A DNA stretch of 32,031 bases from Sulfurimonas sp. GTDB lineage: Bacteria > Campylobacterota > Campylobacteria > Campylobacterales > Sulfurimonadaceae. Every line of letters starts with the position of its first letter. Position 1 is the stretch's first letter. The position numbers were made by a program, and so were the translations under genes. The stretch lies in NCBI GenBank assembly GCA_021648405.1, contig JAKISX010000014.1, positions 1-32,031 of the forward strand, written 5' to 3'. This document shows, one piece after another, positions 31,733 through 32,031 of the stretch. The notes under the pieces were generated by a model. The model saw only the letters and a program-made list of their open reading frames with translations. It was not told where the DNA came from and ran no database searches.

Positions 31733-32031
31733 TTTGTTACTCGCTTATTTATATTAGATTTCTTTGAAGCTATTTTTATGTTTCGTCCCAGAGTTTGAGC
31801 CATAACATTGTGTCTTCTTTTTTCTTTAGTTCTTGGGTCTATTGAGATACCTTTCATAGGAAACAAGTATTGCCATTTAATGTCGTATTTTGACTTTGGG
31901 TATTTTTTATCTAGTGCATACGGTATATATACACCTCCATATCAATCTTTTAAATCTCGCTTATGCAGCAAAGTTGTTGTTTCAATTGTTTCTAAAAGTT
32001 TAGCTTTTAATTTTTTTGGCAATGGTATTGT
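31729..32031 (-). pseudogene. intI: Integron integrase (IntI) remnant, truncated and interrupted
   Basis: Minus-strand translation from the right edge reads TIPLPKKLKAKLLETIETTT, LLHKRDLKD, then a TGA stop (31942-31944), then YGGVYIPYALDKKYPKSKYD, IKWQYLFPMKGISIDPRTKE and KRRHNVMAQTLGRNI, ending RVTK and a TGA at 31729-31731. The LHxxDL-x-x-G-x-G-x-VxxPxAL-x-x-KYP, W-QY-FP, SxDPR and RRH pattern is specific to IntI, including the extra segment that separates IntI from other tyrosine recombinases. A single-base change from GGA to TGA explains the stop. The sequence ends where the family continues CHTLRHSFATH, so the catalytic HxxR box and Tyr are lost. The 5' part is outside the window. Confidence 0.85.

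Overview
This is an AT-rich, gene-dense chromosomal segment of a free-living Campylobacterota (formerly Epsilonproteobacteria), most like Sulfurimonas or a close relative. Evidence for this is the sucD-oorDABC cluster, as found in organisms running a reductive or branched TCA cycle, a gene order gltX-yggT-slt-(lipoprotein)-mobB-fbp-small Cys protein-metG that I recall from Campylobacter jejuni, and an envelope run mrdA-x-engB-lptA-lptC-kdsC-rlpA-mltD-tatD that I recall from Helicobacter pylori. The species assignment is inference.

Layout. 1-3397: the end of sucD, then 2-oxoglutarate:ferredoxin oxidoreductase oorDABC and a strong terminator. 3400-4211: a TetR-family repressor gene on the minus strand, with four 16-bp palindromic operators spaced 31-32 bp apart upstream of it. 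4213-5706: RNase P RNA, two small proteins, and a response regulator whose output domain looks like a ribbon-helix-helix DNA-binding fold. 5771-13207: tRNA-Glu, gltX, yggT, slt, a convergent lipoprotein gene, mobB, fbp, a four-cysteine small protein, a structured leader and metG. 13204-19219: a Mur-ligase-like protein without a P-loop, then a sensory cluster of an Aer-type PAS protein, a chemoreceptor with a NIT-like periplasmic domain and an orphan Tat-exported TRAP solute-binding lipoprotein, then a putative glycoside hydrolase. 19185-22053: a YgjP-type metallohydrolase and queC (minus), a short monocistronic gene, ybeY and a Na+/Ca2+ antiporter (plus). 22043-31732: twelve tightly packed minus-strand genes for peptidoglycan synthesis and remodelling, LPS transport, Kdo synthesis, histidine synthesis and DNA repair.

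At the right edge, directly before recN, lies a broken fragment of an integron integrase (IntI). It has an in-frame TGA and is cut off just before the catalytic H-x-x-R box, so its frame ends in a TGA that overlaps the recN start codon. If an integron platform (attI and cassettes) exists, it would lie to the right of this window.

The least ordinary items are the phased operator array, the REC-RHH regulator, the PAS/chemoreceptor/TRAP-receptor cluster and the integrase remnant. Most of the remainder is conserved housekeeping. Family assignments rest on motifs read by eye and recalled homologues; no database search was run.
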